Part shown: positions 1 through 11,808 of the stretch, one piece after another
How positions within the stretch are numbered: the first letter of the stretch is position 1
How the letters are laid out: every line of letters begins with the position of its first letter
NCBI GenBank assembly: GCA_028386065.3
Contig: JAKUCV010001948.1
Span: 1 to 64,000 of the forward strand
Direction of reading: 5' to 3'
Source: Turnera subulata
Taxonomy: Eukaryota > Streptophyta > Magnoliopsida > Malpighiales > Passifloraceae
DNA: 64,000 nt
Notes under the pieces: generated by a model
The model's input: the letters and a program-made list of their open reading frames with translations, nothing else
What the model was told of the DNA's origin: nothing
Databases searched by the model: none
Translations under genes and position numbers: made by a program

Positions 1-2398
1 GCAGCATGGCATGGATATGGGCTCGTCCTTGGATTCTGAGACGACAAATATTGCTGCGCCGACAAACCAATCTTTTGGCGGAAACGGGAGTTTCCATCAT
101 CATCACTAGAGTCCTTTTGTAAACAAAAACATATACATGCCCCCCTTCTCCGTCCCTCCTCACTACTGGTACGTACTTTAACTAACTCTCTCTCTCTCTT
201 CCTACCCAGTGATGACGTGTTTAATCATTATACACTGATTACTCCCTAAAGTTAGAAAGGCAGTAATATTTGTTGAGTTCATTGGTAATTGTGTCCTCCC
301 ACCTATTTTTTACTACTACTACTCTTAAACAATTTTTTTTTAAAAGAAAAAATATGGAAAAAGAATTGTTGTCTCTCTGACACAGTTTCGTTGCATGGGG
401 GGGACATTCATGAGATGGGAGTACATATGGGTTTTGTTTCTTCTCTTGTCTTTTTGTTTTTATTTTCTTTTCCCTGTTTTTTTCCTCTCTCATTTAATAT
501 TTGAAGAGTCACGAGGGGTGCCTTAGGATGCTCCCAATCAAATCTCCTTTCCCTCCCTTTTTCTTTCTCTCTCTCCTCCTTTTAGCCGCTTCTTAATTAT
601 ATAATTTGAATGTTCTTTTCTTTGGGTACATATAATTTCAATGTTCTTGAGAGCAAACACCCCAGTCCTTCAATAATAAAAATCCAAAATTCTATTGAAA
701 AATAATGATATATATATATATATATATATTGTGTCTTTTCTCTCAGGAAAAAAAATCCCGAACTAAAATTTTACTATTAAGTCTTTTCACAAAAAAAAAT
801 TACTATTTAAGTCTTTTAATCTTCATAAACTATGAGCCTAGTCACTCTTACTTCTACGTGCACGTATTCAAACACATAAATCTTTTTATACACAGCGAGG
901 GACATCTATGAGTGGACGAATGAATATTTTTGCAAATTTAGAAAATGAAAAATACTGGTATATATATAATAATGCACTTAATTACATCAAACGTAGTTAA
1001 TTACTCTTCATATATATTACTTATTTATACGGTAATATTTTTGTACACATCTCTCTCATCATAATATTGGTCGAATCATACATCTTCACCCCAAATATTT
1101 ATCACGGTATCCTGAAATTTTAATTTTTTTTTCTTTCATTTAAATACCTCAGAGGTTTTGTCACGTGATATGATGAGGGATGAGAACAAAAAAAGATGTG
1201 GGGTGCCTTCCTGCTTATTAGTGTGCAAATGCCAGGAACTTCTGGTACCGCCTTCGTATAGGACAGACAGCAAACAATACCCCACCCCATGCATACGCAA
1301 AACTAAGATTGAGACATATTTTACCACTGTAAATGAAAAAAAATTAAAAGTGATGGAACAAAAAAAAAATCTATAACAGTGTACCCGTGTGTTTCTTATA
1401 GTTCAAAATTGAAAAAATACATCTTTCTGTGACCCAGAATCCCTCTCCTTTTATTTTCTTCTTTCAAATAAAATCTAATACCTTCTGTTCCTTTTTATTT
1501 TCTTCTTTCAAATCTTCCATATATACCTACCATATACTGAGTTTTTGGGTACGTTCCTGCAAGGACTGCAGCTTGTTTTGCGTGGGCAAAGGATCTCCAT
1601 TTCGAGTCTATCAAGTAAGTGACTGGGTGATCTTGTGGCCATGGAGTTGCAATGCAGTTTCTACAATCTCTGTTTTTATCTTATCGCGCTACCCCGCAAG
1701 TGTAACTGGGAGTATATGACCAAATTTTTATATTTTGGATAGTGAGATGACTTAGCTTCAACTTTTTACCGTTTGGTTTTTTATTTACTGTTATTTTATT
1801 CACTAGTAATTAAATCAATATTGACCAGTTTCAGGATCATTTCGAGATATAGTATTGCATGAACTATATATGTCCTAAAGGCATTGTTTTTGTGAGAATG
1901 AGAAAGAGCCATATTACATCATAATTGAAACAACTCTAGGGGATGCAGTGCAATCCCAAACAAGTTAATTGAAGGCGTTATTTCCAAACCAAAAATATGT
2001 CGTCCTTTGCAGCGACCAAAATGGATTTCAATAAGGCCACTCAAAAAAAATTACGTCCAATTAATGTTGCTATAATTGTTTGCTTTAAGGATAAGTGTTA
2101 CTAGTATTCTTTGTGCCGGCCTTGTATTAGTTAATTTCTACAAGAGCGGCTTGTCTAGTATCTATTTAAGTTGAAAAATATGCCAGCAGTCTCCATTGTA
2201 AGCCTTGGAATATCGCCATCACATATATATATGCGGTTGGCTATTGGCTGGGAACCAGTGATGAGTGGTGACCAAGCACGGATCCAAATTGCTCTCACGG
2301 AAAGGTTGCTTACTCTCCTTAATTTCCTGGTAGGGTGGTTTTCTTGTGTTCCGTTTTATCTTGCCTTCTTATGTAGTTGTCCATCTTTGTACAAGATG
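1..2398. other. AT-rich intergenic DNA, no supported gene
   Basis: I see no coding region, RNA gene or recognisable transposon here. The stretch is AT-rich with simple repeats: a CT run near 183-199 and a TA run near 707-729. A splice-donor-like AAGTAAGT lies near 1612, but nothing around it supports an exon. The right edge is the ATACT target site (2399-2403) of the LARD-like element that follows, so this is the left flank of that insertion. It could include the promoter or UTR of a gene outside the window; I cannot show that. Confidence 0.6.
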
Positions 2399-2403
2399 AT
2401 ACT

Positions 2404-2692
2404 TGATATATTTACTCTACCCGCCGGTCCCACTACCGGGAGAGCCCGGGGCCGAAGACCGAGTCAAAGCCCAACGAGCCCAGGCCCGAAGACCGAGTTC
2501 GAGCCCATCAAGTCCAATTTGTCCAAGAAGCCCGTTTACAAGGCACCCGCTCTATAAATACCCCCTAAGGCCCGTTTTTTGGGGACAATATAACCTAGAT
2601 AGCGAGACCCCGTGCACTATTCACGTCTCTTTTTCTCTGTATACCCCAAGAACATCAATAAAATACACACCCCCTATTTTTGATTTACATCA
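2404..2692 (+). repeat. 5' LTR of LARD-like element, copy 1
   Basis: This is a 289-bp direct repeat of 9836-10124, with TG and CA termini. It is GC-rich at the 5' side (runs of CCCGG and GGGCC words) and contains TATAAATA at 2553-2560, a likely U3 promoter box. An AATAAAAT signal lies near 2658. The TSD base triplet before it ends in ACT. The same LTR occurs a third time at 42616-42907. Confidence 0.93.
2553..2560 (+). promoter_or_regulatory. TATA box in LTR U3
   Basis: The sequence TATAAATA sits in a CCCGC...CCCC context inside the 5' LTR. It is conserved in the other two LTR copies (9985-9992 and 42765-42772). The conservation and position suggest the element's own core promoter; no transcript evidence is available from sequence alone. 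Confidence 0.6.
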
Positions 2693-2693
2693 G

Positions 2694-2711
2694 TGGCGAC
2701 TCCACTGGGGA
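2694..2711 (+). other. Primer-binding site of LARD-like element
   Basis: TGGCGACTCCACTGGGG lies one base after the 5' LTR, the right place for a minus-strand primer site. From memory this resembles the tRNA-Arg-type PBS of Ogre/Tat-lineage Ty3 elements, which suggests the family of the missing autonomous partner. The second copy has TGGCGACTCCGCTGGGA at 42909. The tRNA assignment is an inference. Confidence 0.75.
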
Positions 2712-3370
2712 CGACGAGGATTGATTCACGGTTCGATTCGTTCATCCCCTTACATCAAACAACAACAACAAACAACCATGCTCGTCGGAGCAGCGGCGAA
2801 AAAAACCAAGAAGAATAGGTTTATGGCGATCTAAGCGTGGCCATTCGTCCACAAAATCAAACAGATCCAACAAAAATCAACACAAACCATGGCAGGGGCG
2901 AACAGATCCATTCATAAAAACAATAGGCTTAATCAAGCAACAAATCAAAACAAAAAAAATATATAAAATGAAATTGTAGGTACATCGTGTGAAGAGAGGA
3001 GCCGGGTCTGCCCAAATCCGGTTAGGACTGAGATGGGTCCATCCGGATCCGTCGAGACCCGCAAGAGCAACGATTGAATGCGCCGTCGCCGTCGCTAAAT
3101 CCGCTGTCACCACCATGCCTCGCCGAAGACAGATGGAGCTCGAGGAAGGGCAGAAGACCTTTGAAGAACCCATACAGATCCGTCCCGATCCATTGAGGTC
3201 TTCAAGATCTGCTCCCAAACGCGCCTCCAGCGGACCCAAAGATGCCGCCGCTGCGATCTGCTGCCACCGTTGCTGCTAAGCTCCCTCCGCCGCCTTCACC
3301 TCCGCGAGTTGTCGGGCTGAAGAATGCAGAGGAATGGGGCCAAAAGGTGGCTGCAGATCAGTAAGTAGTT

Positions 3371-3580
3371 GTGTGTGGGAAGAAAAAAAAAGGAAGAAGA
3401 GAAAATAAAGGAGCAGGAGGCGTGAGGAGAAAAGAAAAGGGAAGAGAAAAAAAAAAGAGGAGGAGAAAGAATATGCGCAGAAGACGTGAAAAGAAAGAGA
3501 AGGAAAGAAAAAAAAATAAAAGGGAGAGAAAAAGCATGGAGAAAAGAAAAAAAAAGAGGGGGAAGAAAATGGGGGTGCTG
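3371..3580 (+). repeat. Purine-rich (GA/AAG) tract in the LARD-like leader
   Basis: About 200 bp is almost pure A and G on the plus strand. The tract recurs in shorter form at the equivalent place in copy 2 (about 54775-54905), so it belongs to the element. The Lys/Arg/Glu-rich and Phe/Ser-rich frames across it are composition artefacts and not genes. Confidence 0.8.
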
Positions 3581-6500
3581 GGGTTTGTGGACAACACCTC
3601 ACACCCGGCCCATGAGTTCGCAGAGGCCCTCGTGCCAAGAGTGGACCTATGCTTTTTGGTGATGTTTGCAAAACATAGGTCCAAAAAGCAGTAACAATTA
3701 AAACAGGTTCAAATAAAATTTCGCCACAGCCTTATAACATAATAAAGAAGAACAGATACTGCGGTCAAAACTCGGACCAAGAAGCCCACGCATGAGGACC
3801 AGAGTTACCAGGTCCCTAAGAAAAATATATGTATAATATAAATTATACAGGTTCTCTTGAATCTTTCAAGCAAGTTTGTAACATAAAAAATAGAATAGGT
3901 CCTCGACTTGAATAAAAAAAAGAAGGTCAGATACTCGTGAAGCTTTTGTTGTGGTCGATAACTAGAAGAGGAACTGTGCCTGCTGAACTGACATCTAGTA
4001 CTTCACCAACAATTCGATAGTAGATCCTACCAAATTAATAGACCCCGCAAAGAATAGCTCACCCAGCGGTACACAATCGAGTTCTTTTAATCATTTAATG
4101 TTCATATTATATGCGCAAGAATAATCATAGTGTGTACTAATTTTTGTTAAATTATGATGATTGATATAACGATATGCTTCCACTTTTCACGTGATTATTT
4201 GTGAAGCCATTACTCATTTTCTGACTTTTGCTCATGGTATGAATTCAAGCAACAAAATGTCGCTAGAAACGTTCAAATGATTCGTTTGCTATTTTTTGAA
4301 ATCGTGTTGAATGATTGTAATTCATATCGATAGATTGTTAATTATTTTGTGGCCTATTCGGCAACCACACTTTGCATGGTTGTTATATGAAAATAAAAGA
4401 AATTGTTATATTGATAAGGATGCTTTTGATGTAATTTTATTTCGGGCATGGCTCATGAAGTACCTCTCCTGATGAGGAATATAAGTTATTAGGTCCAAGA
4501 AAATTTTTCAAAGGTCTAAATGGAAGGGCGGAGGTTCGAAATGAATCCGCTCATCCCGAAGACATTTCATTGTAGAAATGCCAATTTGAAGCAGATCCTG
4601 TAGAGCCGGCTCAAGTTCAACGAAGATCCTGAGGAGAAACCAATGGATACTCAAAGTGGGAACTAAAAGATTCTCAATAAAGTCATCTGTCACCAAATTG
4701 CATACATCAAAAGGCAAAACAGGAATTAAAGCCAAGACACTTCAATGGAGATTTTAATATGTAAGTCCTCTTCAATAATACCACTGGAAGGGAGGACAGA
4801 TCCTAAAGAGTTCAACAAAAAGAAACCGGAACTAATATGATAAATACTTTAGTAAAATCTCACCAACAATTTACCTACAGGTTCCACAAAATTAACAGGA
4901 CAATTATAATTCAGGTTCGTGCAAATGGACCAATAACACCAAATAGATCTTGAGGCACGAAGAAAGACTAGACCAGGTTCTAAAGATGCCATATGAAGGT
5001 GGTGTAGGCCCTACGAAGCTTCTTGCACCACAATTCATACTTGATGGAACTCGAAGAGAGGCTAACAGAAAGAATCCAACTGCCCACAATTCATCAATGA
5101 CCCAGCAGGTCCTATCGGAGTAGCAGGTTCTGCAACAAAAGGCTGATTATGATTGTGATCCAACTTTTGGTGGTCCGACCCGCCACATGGGAATACTTGT
5201 GAGGTACCTTGGCAGATCCAAAATTTCAATCATTAGGTCCATGGAAAAGAGCCTCATAGAATTCCTTGTTGGGATCCTTCATGCTTAAAGAAAGAACGAA
5301 TGTTATAGTTACAACCCGAAAGAAGTTGTCAAATTTTTCAAACTTCATGCCCATGAGCAAAATCACCCTCATGCAATCGCTAAGGTTCTAATGCCCGAGA
5401 AATGAAAAGATCCTAAAGCTTCCGAGAAAGCAAAAGCACTCAGAAACAGATGCTACCAAGGTGATAGGTCCGCAAAGAAGCTCCCACAAAGATGGAACAA
5501 AAGTAGAAGCTCGAACCTAAAATAGACACAATATAGGTCCAAATGCTCTAGAAGGCAAAATGCTAAACAAAACTCCTGAAATAGGTGCATAACAAGGTGA
5601 TAAAAGAAACAACGTATGTCCAAATCAACCATCAAAGCAGAACTTAAAGGAACAATTAGTTCTCTTTTCAAGTAGCTGTATGAGGTTCTATAAGAGGAGA
5701 CCCTCCTTCTAGCGCCATAAAGGTTCTAGGCTTCAGATTCTGGATTCCAATGTTCGTGTCAAGCCTCAACAGTTGTTCGTGAGGCTCCCATAAAGGATGC
5801 ATAGGATGTTAAAGGACGCTCTATAGGAGATGCAATTATCAAAGAAACTCCCGCAATGAATACACACGTCAAAATCGAGAAGCTTAAAAGCTCAACAAAT
5901 ACTTCCTGAAGCCTTAAAGGAAGTCACAAAATATAGGAAATCCAAAGTGAAGAAAGCTGACAAAGAAGGAGGTTCGTGTGATGATGCCAGAATCTTGAGG
6001 AGTTTCTGTGGTGGCAGCACAAGCCCCATGAAACCATGACTAATATAATAAACTGTAGGTGAAGCTCTAAGGGAGATAGTTGATGCCAATGAAGAATTCC
6101 TAGCAATTACTAGAAGCTCAAAGAATCCTCAAGAAATTTTAAGGAGTCAAATAACAGCGACTGGACATCTTATAAAAGATAATAAGATACCAGCCGCGGG
6201 GACTAGACGTTCAAAGGAGTTATACAAATAAGTATATCCAAAATAGATTCCTATATAGGAGACAAGTTTTTCAATAAAAGCTTTGGCACGGGAAAAGATG
6301 CCAAAGACGTTCTTGAAACTTACAAAGGATCAAGTCAACATCAGAAGGTGGAGGTTCGCACCAATTAACCCGGTTCAAAGAACAGAACCAATAAAAAAGC
6401 TCGTACAAAGGCGGGAAATGATTTGGAGACCCTCGCTAAGCTATGTGCTGAGGAAAAGAGGAAAGCAGGTTTCAAAATACACCTCAAAGGAAGCATGCTT

Positions 6501-7361
6501 TAAGCAAAGTAAGAAAAATATAGGAGAGGAGAATCTTTATGAAAAATAAACCAGGTTCCTATCAAAGGAGAACAAAAGACTTCCTTTCGAAAAACAGGAA
6601 GCCTATGAAGAACCTGGCACGACGCAAAGATAGTAACAGGTTCTCTACACAGACCCTCAGGAAATAAGAAGCTTTAGCAAAAGCAAAAATCCGAACAGGC
6701 ACACTCAGGAAGTGAAATCTAACGAGGCCCTCACAAAAGGTGACCAAACCTTCACAAGGCCTTTATTGGGCTGATAGGTACCCCAAGCAGCTCCTGTAAG
6801 CGCACCAACATCCGACGAAGCTCATTATAGGGGCACAAAGTGTAAAATGGCCCATGCTGGGGGCTACTGCTCGAGGCTCCAAAGAGCGCAACATGCTCCA
6901 ATGAAAATGAAGCATAAAATAGGCAAGCTCAGACTTAGAGAAATCCTAAGCTTACCTAGGGGATAGGTTCTCTCACAAACTCGCCCGAGTGAGAAAGCTA
7001 CATTCGGCTCCAAAATACATAGGTTTCCTTCAGAAGCAAGTTGTGCGAGGCTCGATAACAAGGGAGAGTAAAGGGTAAAGATTGAGCAAGAACACCATAA
7101 AATGCATGAGGCTTCATGGATACCATGAATCGCAAGGCCTCAGTGTAGCCAAAAATAGCGAAAAGGTCCACGAATGCTATAGCACAAATTGGAGGTTTCA
7201 GACTCAATTGAAACCAAAATCTCTCTCGAGTAAACGAGGCCTATAAACTTGCTTAGAGAAGAAAATTGCAACAAATCGCAGGTAGACGATGAAGCAACTG
7301 CAATCCAAATATAATGCAAAATTCAGACAGATCCTACAACACAAATAGCCTTTTAAGGCAA

Positions 7362-7748
7362 AGGCCCTTGCGCCCAAAAATTATAATGAGCAAGGCCATG
7401 GTACCTTGTACCAATAAGAGCCCCGAAGCTCAAAGGCCCTCGTGCCCAAAAATTATAATGAGCGTGGCCATGGTACCTTGTACTAATAAGAGCCCTAAAG
7501 CTCAAAGGCCCTCGTGCCCAAAAATTATAATGAGCAAGGCCATGGTACCTTGTACCAATAAGAGCCCCGAAGCTCAAAGGCCCTCTTGCCCAAAAATTAT
7601 AATGAGCGAGGCCATGGTACCTTGTACCAATAAGAGCCCCGAAGCTCAAAGGCCCTCGTGCCCAAAAATTATAAGGAGCAAGGCCGTGGTACCTTGTACC
7701 AATAAGAGCCCCAAAGCTCAAAGGCCCTCGCGCCGAAAGCTGCAACAA
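7362..7748 (+). repeat. 72-bp tandem repeat array (5 units plus a partial)
   Basis: Five consecutive 72-bp units, followed by a partial one, lie inside the LARD-like element. Each unit contains the words AAGGCCCTCGTGCCC, AAAATTATAATGAGC and GGTACCTTGTACC. The unit is a multiple of three, so a plus frame (7314-7805, 24-residue repeats) and a minus frame both stay open. The same array in copy 2 (about 61757-61905) has only about two units. The open frames are most simply a by-product of the repeat length; no homology supports a protein. Confidence 0.9.
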
Positions 7749-9822
7749 ACAGGCCTGTTAAGGCGATATAAACCCGAAAGCACAAAAAGGCCAAAAGGTT
7801 TCTGAATACCTAAATTCACATCCAGCCCGATCGGGGTATTAAGTACCTGTAAGAGTCACTAGGAGAAGCTCTGATGCTCCTGAAGCCCGAATGGAGCCCC
7901 TAGGAAAGTTGAGAGGCCGCCGAGCCTAAATCTAGGCCAAAGGTACAGAAGTACCCACAGGTCAAAAAAGCTACGGGCTGTTGAGCCCAAAAGCTAAAGG
8001 TATACCTAAAACAATTAATAAGCTAGCTCAAAGGTTGTTTAGCCCCAAAATCAAGGCACAAAATGCCCAAATATTCAAAAGGGCTTAAGGACCATTGAGT
8101 CTAAAAGCTAAAGGCATATGATGCCCAGAACCTTCGAAAAGCTTAAGGGTTGTTTATCCCGAAGCTAAGGCCCTCGAGCCCATGTCTTATACAGGAGCCG
8201 ATGATAGAAGCTCACAAAACCATAATGAAAGAAAGAGTCTCTAGTGCGCAGGAAGCAGAGGCTCACTACAGCAATTCAATGCAGGACCTAGATAGAGAGG
8301 CTACAAGCAAAGGGAGCCCAACAAGAGTCACAATTACTTCAATAGAACTAGCTGAGCGAGGGGCTCGCCCAATTACAATGGGCGAAACAAGAGGCCCTGT
8401 TCTCCAAACATAGGATCAAATCACAAAGCTTGCCAAACCGCAGCGAAATAGGAAAGAGTCCTTGGAACCTACCAATGATACAAACTGGCCCAATACAAGA
8501 ACCAGAAGCTAAACTACATAAAGGTACCAAAAGCCGAACCTATAAGAAACAATACAGGGGGCTGGATCTAGATGCCGCGAGGTCGCCTGGAGGACCTACT
8601 TATGGAAAGAAGACACTTAGAGAGGCAGAAACTCTCCAACACAAAGATAGACCCACAAAAGATGGGAGAAGCTGAAAAAGAACGAGGTTCATCACTCCCA
8701 AAAGGGCAAATTCAAATTTAGGAAAATAAAGTTAACGATATGGCACAAAGGAGCAAACAAACCAGAGGATTCGGAAAAGAAAACAATAGTCACAGTCGAA
8801 AATCCCGCCGATGCCCTGGAAAGAGGTCATGTGGAGCTTAGGAATGAACAACTCCAAGTGGTCCGGGAGCTGGAACCTCCCGCAGAGCGTGAGCCTACTA
8901 ACAAAGAGCAGATGTTGGAGTTGGAAAAAACTAGAACAGGAACCGCATGGTCTAAGGGCCCTTAAATTTTCCATATCATTTGTCCAGGACGGAATACAGC
9001 CAAGTCATAGGCACACAAATAGAAGTTGTAGGCCCTCAAGCAGGCATACGGAAGGCAAGATGAGCCAAACTCACAAATTACAAGGAGCCAGAGGTGCTGG
9101 GTTCACTATAACATCAAAGAAGGGGTAGAGGAGCCAGGTTCTCAAACGACAAGCCCATGGCGGAGGTCCTCAGGTTAGCAAAAGAACCTGTAAAGGATAT
9201 AGGTACCCCAGTTTAATCAGGATTATAGGTACCCTGATTAGTTAAATGACGAGCGAGGTTCGAAAACCAAAATACATGAAGGCCCGAACGAGGTTCCGAA
9301 GAATACAGGTTCGTCAAAAATCGAGCGCAGGTTTAGGTTCTCAGGTTCGCTATGAAGCAAGGGATAGAGATACCTACTTCAATAAAAATTACAGGTGCCC
9401 TAAATCATCAAAAGTCAAGCATACATGAAGGGTGCACAGGCACAATTAAAACAATAGATGCTCAAACTGGCGAGAATAACATGTCCAACAAGAAGAGACA
9501 TTTTCAAAGCAGGATCCTCTCTAGTAAGAAGGACCTCAGGAGCTAAGAGGTATTCCCATTCTCCGATAGGAGGCCGTCGAGGAACGATCACATTCTCCAG
9601 CTGAGGCTCTGGAGGATCAGATAACAGCGCATTCAGGATCTTAATAAACTCCGATACGCATAAAAGGGGATACACACTGCACTCTTTTTTCCTTTATCAG
9701 GTTTTTATCCCGCCGGGTTTTTCCTGATAAGGTTTTTAACGAGGCAGTATTTCCAAAGTGTTTTCTATTTATGCCGATGTCGACAGGGTCCAAATGCCCG
9801 TGTTTACAAGCAAGCCCGACCA

Positions 9823-9835
9823 TTTGGGGGGCTAC
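9823..9835 (+). other. Polypurine tract of LARD-like element
   Basis: TTTGGGGGGCTAC abuts the 3' LTR. This G-rich stretch is the expected plus-strand primer site and agrees with the plus orientation shown by the PBS. The matching segment of copy 2 is cut off by the end of the window. Confidence 0.7.
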
Positions 9836-10124
9836 TGATATATTTACTCTACCCGCTGGTCCCACTACCGGGAGAGCCCGGGGCCGAAGACCGAGTCAAA
9901 GCCCAATGAGCCCAGGCCCGAAGACCGAGTCCGAGCCCATCAAGCCCAATTTGTCCAAGAAGCCCGTCTACAAGGCACCCGCTCTATAAATACCCCCTAA
10001 GGCTCGTTTTATGGGGACAATATAACCTAGATAGCGAGATCCCGGGCACTATTCACGTCTCTTTTTCTCTGTATACCCCAAGAACATTAATAAAATATAC
10101 ACCCCCTATTTTTGATTTACATCA
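9836..10124 (+). repeat. 3' LTR of LARD-like element, copy 1
   Basis: This 289-bp repeat of 2404-2692 has TG and CA termini and is followed at once by the target duplication ATACT (10125-10129). It differs from the 5' LTR at about 11 positions by eye. Confidence 0.93.
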
Positions 10125-10211
10125 ATACTGTCGGTGGCTAAAGATTTGGTATGCAAGGGTTGATTCTTGTAAGGTGGTACTAGCGTGATGTTTTTTATTA
10201 ATTGGGTTTAG

Positions 10212-10399
10212 ATGCGCTCTAATTATGATTAGGCGGATAGGCCCAATACAAATGCCTAAAATATTTGATATCAGGAAAGGCACCACATACAGTAATTGAA
10301 TATAAATGCGCTCTAATTATGATTAGGCGGATAGGCCCAATACAAATGCCTAAAATATTTGATATCAGGAAAGGCACCACATACAGTAATTGAATATAA
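10212..10399. repeat. Tandem duplication, 2 x 94 bp
   Basis: A 94-bp unit beginning ATGCGCTCTAATTATGATTA is repeated head-to-tail (10212-10305 and 10306-10399) with no differences seen by eye. It lies in the right flank of the first LARD-like element. Near identity suggests a recent local duplication; no function is evident. Confidence 0.9.
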
Positions 10400-10603
10400 T
10401 ACGCTTAGCACAAAAATCTGGAGAAAAAGCGTAGTTTTTTTTTTCCATTTTTCATTTTGGGCATGTTAGCGATTGCCATACACGAGAGGGTTCATTTATC
10501 ATGTAAAAAAATTTGATTTTTTTTTTTTGTCGAAAGGATAAACATTCATTAATAATAAGAAACCAGAAAAACAACCATGTCTAAACCAAATCGGCCCTCT
10601 CTC

Positions 10604-11338
10604 GAGTTTTTTCTGTCCCTCCACTTTATCGATTTCACATTTGTTGTCCCTCTTTGTTTTTTTTTTTCACTCATGTCGTCCCTCAACTCTTGATTTATCG
10701 GGTCAGGTGGTCCTTTTTACCTGCTGCAGCAGGTTGGTAACTATGGAGCTGACACGTGGTAATGGGGCCCACGGTTTGCACAATTTTTTACTCTTCTTAT
10801 CCTTTTTATATTTTTTCAAAAATTTAAGCCTTTAAAATATTTATTTAAATTAGAATTTTGTTAGAAAATAAATATTAATTTTTAAATCTGCATTGAGAAA
10901 AAAAATTAAATATGATCATCATGTCACCTAATCCCTCTATAATATTCTGGTTAACGAAATTGAACAAAATTAACCAAAATTAGAATAAAAAAACTAAAAT
11001 AATGAGAGAGGCATATCTAATTCTAAACTATAAACTAAAAAAAATAAAAGGTTAAAAATAATAAAATCTAGTATATAATGAGGGAAATTAAGATTTATTT
11101 ATTTTAAAGGATTTTAAAAATAAAATTTGATTAAAGAAAAAATGATTAAATAAATAAGTTGTGTGTGGGCCCCACTGCCACTTGTCAGCTCCATAGCTAT
11201 CAACCTGTTGCAGCAGGTAAAAAGGACCATGTGACCCGGTAAATCAAGAGTTGAGGGACGACTTGAGTGAAAAAAAAACGAAGAGGGACAACAAATGCGA
11301 AATCGATAAAGTGGAGGGACATAAAAAACTATTTACTC
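10604..11338. mobile_element. Mutator-like MITE with long terminal inverted repeats
   Basis: Inverted repeats of about 170 bp (about 10604-10775 and 11165-11338) share the words GTCCCTCCACTTTATCGATT, GTCGTCCCTCAACTC, TACCTGCTGCA and GCTATGGAGCTGACA. The core is very AT-rich and non-coding. A direct repeat GCCCTCTCTC flanks the element (10594-10603 and 11339-11348), close to the 9-bp duplications typical of Mutator-like elements; the extra base may be chance. At 735 bp with no transposase it is non-autonomous. It sits inside LINE A. Confidence 0.88.
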
Positions 11339-11808
11339 GCCCTCTCTCTATCCCTAATACATAAGCTAGGATCTAGATAAGCTTTGGGCAGATGTTGTTG
11401 TAGAATTGAAATAGAGCGCCACTGAACTTCAAATTCGGGAAGATAACTGATGAAAGGGGATATTTGAACCTGATAATGCAGGCCTCTATCCTGAACACCA
11501 TGTGTTCTAACAAGTCACTCCCGTATGACAACATTGAAATCCACAACAGAGAGTTCAGTTCCAAAACAAAATCAACCACCTACTATCTAAATCCGGATCA
11601 TCATCCGCATCGGCATCATCATCCAAAACATTCTTCTCCTTGGTACAACGTTGACCTTAAAGCTATTGGGGTCATTATTAATGTTGACCCTGATGCTGTT
11701 GTTCCACGAGAACCACATGCCACCTGCGTTGTTTTGGCCAGGAAGCTCGAACCGGTTTGCTAGAGGGAATCGAAGTGGAATGACATCGTGATCGTCTTCG
11801 GGCTGCCA

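Larger units (their letters stand above)
2404..10124 (+). mobile_element. Non-coding LTR retrotransposon, LARD-like, copy 1 (complete)
   Basis: The element has 289-bp terminal repeats that start TGATATATTT and end TTTACATCA. A PBS follows the 5' LTR directly, a G-rich PPT precedes the 3' LTR, and a perfect 5-bp target duplication ATACT flanks it (2399-2403 and 10125-10129). These features fix its boundaries and plus orientation. The 7.1-kb interior holds no gag, protease, integrase or reverse transcriptase in any frame, so it is non-autonomous and would be mobilised in trans. By length and lack of coding it fits the LARD class, though its LTRs are short for that class. The two LTRs differ at about 11 positions by eye (roughly 96% identity), mostly transitions, so it is not very recent. 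A second copy of the family starts at 42616. Confidence 0.93.

Noticed and set aside
1560..1720. Possible exon with splice donor
   Set aside because: Only a short AAGTAAGT match; no homology, no acceptor or further exon could be found.
3276..3694. Long open frames on both strands in the purine tract
   Set aside because: They are Lys/Arg/Glu or Phe/Ser/Leu homopolymer-like reads of A/G-rich DNA inside a non-coding element; the same holds at 12354-12809, 45729-46100, 53590-54099 and 54610-55017.
7314..7805. A 163-codon repeat protein
   Set aside because: The openness follows from a 72-bp period and low stop density; the minus strand is equally open, and copy 2 has far fewer units.
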